This document shows, one piece after another, positions 36,562-39,016 of a stretch of DNA of 39,016 bases. The stretch lies in contig JAMLIT010000037.1 of assembly GCA_023954035.1 (NCBI GenBank), positions 1 through 39,016 of the forward strand. Direction: 5' to 3'. The number at the start of each line of letters is the position of its first letter. The first letter of the stretch is position 1. The stretch comes from Burkholderiaceae bacterium. Lineage in GTDB: Bacteria; Pseudomonadota; Gammaproteobacteria; Burkholderiales; Burkholderiaceae_C. The notes under the pieces are model-generated. The model was not told the DNA's origin. It saw only the letters and a list, made by a program, of their open reading frames with translations, and searched no databases. The position numbers and the translations under genes were made by a program.

Positions 36562-37452
36562 TCAGCGCCGCCCGGCCGTCAGCAGCAGCTCGTTGGGCCC
36601 CTCCCAACCCCAGGGTGTTGCGTAGACGGACAGCTTTTCTTCCATTTCGGCCCAGGCGCGTTCTTGGTCCGGTGCGTCAAGGCGATCCAGGATCTGCTGG
36701 ATCGGGCTCGCCGAGGTGCGAACGAAGTCCAGATAGGCCTTGGCCGAGGGCATGCGAAAGGGAGCATTGAGCTGCGTCGTCGCCACGTCCTGAAAGCCTG
36801 CGGCCGCAAACAGTTCATCGGTCAAGCCTGGCCGTCCAAGACTCAGCAGGCCACCCGGCGCGCCGGGGTTGGGGGCGGGCAAGCCTGCGTGCTGCAGGGC
36901 CGTTGTCATCAGGATCGTGATGCAGGGGTTGTGCTGCGGTTGCGAGAACACCAGGGTGCAGACGTGGCCGCCAAGCCGAAGCGCCCGGTGCATCTCTGCC
37001 AAGCCCCGCAGCGGATCGCCAAACAGCATCAGTCCGAGCCGGCAGACCACGGCGTCGAAGCTAGCGGGTTCGACTTGCAGGTCTTCACCGTCGGCGACCT
37101 GGAACTGCACGTTCGACACGCCAGCGCTCTGCGCGTTGTCTTTGGCCAGGGCGAGGATGGCCGGCGACAGGTCGGTGGCCAGCACGCTGCCGCTGGGGCC
37201 GACGCGGCGCGCGATCATCAGCGTCTGCTCGCCAGCGCCGGCGGCCACGTCGAGCACGCGCGAGCCGGGCCCGATGCCGGCCATGCTGAGCATGGCCTCG
37301 GTGGCCCGCGCAAGCCAGGCGCCGATCAGCGCGCCGTGCGCGTTCCAGCCTGGGGCGGCGCGGTCCCATTGGGCGCGGCTTGCGTTTTTCGGGTCGTCGG
37401 CCATGGGGCGCACTCCCGGCAAGTTGGAGGCACACAATGGCGTCGTTTTCAT
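36562..37452 (-). CDS. Class I SAM-dependent methyltransferase
   Basis: The 296-residue protein has motif I VLDVAAGAGEQT, motif II-type ATDLSPAIL, and post-II DAVVCRLGLMLFGDP, as in ubiE/UbiG-like methyltransferases that act on small molecules. The substrate is unknown. AAGGAGA lies eight bases before ATG 37452, which decides against the longer frame. A divergent LysR regulator begins 110 bases away, suggesting it controls this gene. Confidence 0.88.
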   Translation of the reverse strand: MKTTPLCASNLPGVRPMADDPKNASRAQWDRAAPGWNAHGALIGAWLARATEAMLSMAGIGPGSRVLDVAAGAGEQTLMIARRVGPSGSVLATDLSPAILALAKDNAQSAGVSNVQFQVADGEDLQVEPASFDAVVCRLGLMLFGDPLRGLAEMHRALRLGGHVCTLVFSQPQHNPCITILMTTALQHAGLPAPNPGAPGGLLSLGRPGLTDELFAAAGFQDVATTQLNAPFRMPSAKAYLDFVRTSASPIQQILDRLDAPDQERAWAEMEEKLSVYATPWGWEGPNELLLTAGRR

Positions 37453-37460
37453 GGCTTGGG

Positions 37461-37467
37461 TCTCCTT
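37461..37467 (-). promoter_or_regulatory. Shine-Dalgarno site for the methyltransferase start
   Basis: The minus strand reads AAGGAGA eight bases before ATG 37452, deciding that start. Confidence 0.75.
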
Positions 37468-37476
37468 GGGATGCGG

Positions 37477-37489
37477 GATCGCAGCGATC
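37477..37489. promoter_or_regulatory. Palindrome GATCGC-A-GCGATC, possible LysR operator
   Basis: A perfect 6-bp inverted repeat with one central base lies in the 109-base gap between the divergent methyltransferase and LysR genes. This is where a LysR regulator commonly binds, though the spacing differs from the T-N11-A form. Confidence 0.4.
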
Positions 37490-37561
37490 TCGATGTGTTC
37501 ACAGCCTAAGGCGAGAGGCGAGCCTGCGTAAGGCGCAACTTTGCAAGAGGGGGCCGCAGTG

Positions 37562-38470
37562 ATGCACATTCCGACCCAATTTCAATGGGATGATCTCCAG
37601 TACTTCCTGGCCGTCGCCCACCATGGCAGCACGCTGGCGGCAGGGCGCGCGCTGGGGGTTGACCAGTCCACGGTGCAGCGCCGCTTGAGCGCACTGGAGC
37701 GGTGCATCGGCCAGTCGCTGGTGCAGCGGCAAGCCACGGGCTATCGGCTGACAGCGTTCGGGCACGAGATGCTGCCGTTCGCCGAATCCGTCGAAAGCGC
37801 CGCGCTTGCCTTCGAGCGCCAGATTGCAACCCTGGCCGGCGAGACCACCGGCGTGATCCGCATGACCTGTCCCGAACCCATCGTCCACCGCATCACGCAG
37901 ACCGGAATGATCGACCGGTTTCATGCCAAGTACCCGGCGCTCAAGTTGCAGTTCGTGATGAGCGACAAGTACATGGACCTGCGTCAGGGCGATGCCGATG
38001 TGGCGCTGCGCTCGGGCGACACCGACGATGGCGAACTGGTGGGCCGCAAGATCGGCGATTCCATCTGGGCGGTGTACGCCAGCAAGGCCTACATTGCGCA
38101 GCACGGCCAGCCCGAGCGCATCGAAGACCTCGCCAGCCACGCACTGGTCGGCTTCGACGACACCATGGCCAGGCACCGGCTGTCGCAATGGTTGCGTGAG
38201 GTGGCGCCCAACGCGGAGCTGGCCTCGCGCAGCAGCAGCGTGCTTGGTCTGGTCTTTTCGGTGAAGGCCGGGCTCGGTGTGGGCGCGCTGCCCATGCCGT
38301 TGGGCGATGCGGAGCCCGACCTGGTGCGCGTGTTCGGTCCGGTCCCCGAATTGGCCCGTATCTGGCGCCTGCTGACGACGCCTGAGCTGCGGCGCACGCC
38401 GCGCGTCAGCGCGTTCTTTGATTTCATCGTTGAGGAAATCGAAACCTTGCGCCCCATCCTCACGGGTTGA
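37562..38470 (+). CDS. LysR family transcriptional regulator
   Basis: The 302-residue protein has the N-terminal winged helix (about 9-66, with LQYFLAVAHHGSTLAAGRALGVDQSTVQRRLSAL) and a periplasmic-binding-like effector domain. ATG 37562 is preceded by AGAGGGGG at about nine bases; a TTG at 37541 adds seven residues and is less likely. It is divergent from the methyltransferase gene and probably regulates it. The ligand is unknown. Confidence 0.9.
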   Translation: MHIPTQFQWDDLQYFLAVAHHGSTLAAGRALGVDQSTVQRRLSALERCIGQSLVQRQATGYRLTAFGHEMLPFAESVESAALAFERQIATLAGETTGVIRMTCPEPIVHRITQTGMIDRFHAKYPALKLQFVMSDKYMDLRQGDADVALRSGDTDDGELVGRKIGDSIWAVYASKAYIAQHGQPERIEDLASHALVGFDDTMARHRLSQWLREVAPNAELASRSSSVLGLVFSVKAGLGVGALPMPLGDAEPDLVRVFGPVPELARIWRLLTTPELRRTPRVSAFFDFIVEEIETLRPILTG

Positions 38471-38560
38471 CAGGCAGATCGGCGCAAGTTGCCTGGTCTC
38501 TGGGCTGGCGTCAGCGCTGCTCCATCGCTACATCCAGCGTGCCCTTTGCCGGCTTCGCGT

Positions 38561-39016
38561 TCACCTCGACGCCCACAAGCCCGCGCCATGGCCGCGCGTA
38601 AAAGCCTCTTCAAACACCGAGTAGCCGGACCAATCGGCGTGGGCAAAGGCCAGCCGCGCCGTCGCGGGGGTAGGCAGGGCGCGTTGTTGCTCTCCATTCA
38701 ATAGCTGCTTGCGCCCTACAGATAAGCGCTGGAGGCCTATTTGACTCAATATTTTGAGGCCGCCGGGGCGCGGAATGGCCATGGCGTGGCCGTAGCGCGT
38801 GACCTCCACGCGCTCGACGCGTTCGCGCAAATCGGGGTGCGGCAGGCTGAGCGCGGCGATGGCCGCTTCTGCCCAGTGCTGCCAGGGCTGGCGCGCCAGC
38901 TGCGCGCGGGCATCGGGCACATCGCCCAGCGCCTGGTAGTAGGTCAAGACCGTGGGCAGGGTGACTGCGGCGCGCGGGTCCAGCCGCTGGTGGCCGGCGT
39001 CGACATAGCCCAGGCC
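38561..39016 (-). CDS. Flavin-containing amine oxidase-type oxidoreductase, C-terminal part (5' end outside window) with repeat-encoded insert
   Basis: The visible 151 codons run from the window edge to a TGA at 38561. The end FAHADWSGYSVFEEAFTRGH matches the FAD-binding C-terminal segment of flavin-dependent amine oxidase-like proteins, with GLGYVDAGHQ and the RYGHAMAIPRPG strand upstream. Between PRPG and LAFAHAD, about 20-25 residues (LKILSQIGLQRLSVGRKQLL) come from repeat R7, and they separate two parts that are close together in relatives as I recall them. Whether the enzyme is still active is unclear. The N-terminal Rossmann domain is outside the window. Confidence 0.75.
   Translation of the reverse strand, partial: GLGYVDAGHQRLDPRAAVTLPTVLTYYQALGDVPDARAQLARQPWQHWAEAAIAALSLPHPDLRERVERVEVTRYGHAMAIPRPGGLKILSQIGLQRLSVGRKQLLNGEQQRALPTPATARLAFAHADWSGYSVFEEAFTRGHGAGLWASR
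38694..38760 (+). repeat. Repeat R7, intragenic copy inside the oxidoreductase gene
   Basis: The plus strand reads CAATAGCTGCTTGCGCCC, then AAGCGCTGGAGGCCTATTTGA, the consensus order in forward orientation with a degenerate core. It is antisense to the gene and encodes GLQRLSVGRKQLLN in the same phase as R2 in the murU-like gene. Confidence 0.8.

Overview
The window looks like ordinary chromosomal DNA of a GC-rich betaproteobacterium, most likely family Comamonadaceae (Acidovorax-like). The grounds are protein similarity recalled from that family, the tkt-gap, mreBCD-mrdA and gatCAB arrangements, and a short dispersed palindromic repeat (core AGCGCTT..AAGCGCT next to TAGCT) that I associate with Comamonadaceae genomes. 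Genus is not resolved. I found no rRNA, tRNA, CRISPR array, prophage, insertion sequence or integrase, and no defence or secondary-metabolite cluster.

Layout. 1-7110: end of a class III adenylate/guanylate cyclase, a BrkB/YihY membrane protein, the tkt-gap pair of carbon metabolism, and a divergent murU-like/pepP pair. 7226-8046: a CsbD stress protein with a small secreted protein carrying three CX10C motifs. 8262-11947: a four-gene MCE/Mla-type lipid transport operon (STAS-MlaE permease, ATPase, MlaD-like MCE protein, PqiC-like lipoprotein). 12160-14858: a GMC flavoprotein dehydrogenase and a TSUP (TauE/SafE) permease. 15022-18663: a polar amino acid ABC importer (binding protein, permease, ATPase) followed by a DcaP-like porin, with an attenuator-like leader. 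18715-24090: an EamA exporter converging on the cell-shape operon mreB-mreC-mreD-mrdA. 24358-27616: gatCAB, divergent from mreB. 27649-32465: pyrE with a DUF4124 gene, divergent exonuclease III, a GspE/PilB-type ATPase and a metallo-beta-lactamase hydrolase. 32617-39016: an S9 peptidase lipoprotein, a class I glutamine amidotransferase-like hydrolase, an HPF/RaiA ribosome factor, a small membrane protein, a methyltransferase with a divergent LysR regulator, and the C-terminal end of a flavin-dependent oxidoreductase.

The most unusual signal is the repeat family. I see seven copies of about 60 bp (R1-R7), roughly one per 5.5 kb. Three lie between genes. Four contribute to protein ends or interiors: R1 supplies the last codons and stop of the BrkB gene, R2 encodes an internal peptide of the murU-like protein, R3 encodes nearly all of the signal peptide of the PqiC-like lipoprotein, and R7 encodes an internal peptide of the terminal oxidoreductase. 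R2 and R7 are read in the same frame and give the same motif (GLQR....R.QL) in two unrelated enzymes; R1 is read in that same frame too, but TAG replaces CAG and ends the protein. This suggests a mobile or formerly mobile palindrome that can be tolerated as coding sequence.

Other points worth a look are the amino-acid transport leader (consensus -10, then a terminator-like hairpin before the first gene), a possible small transcript between the GMC and TSUP genes, a hairpin just upstream of the mreB ribosome binding site, and the overlapping divergent start codons of pyrE and the exonuclease III gene.
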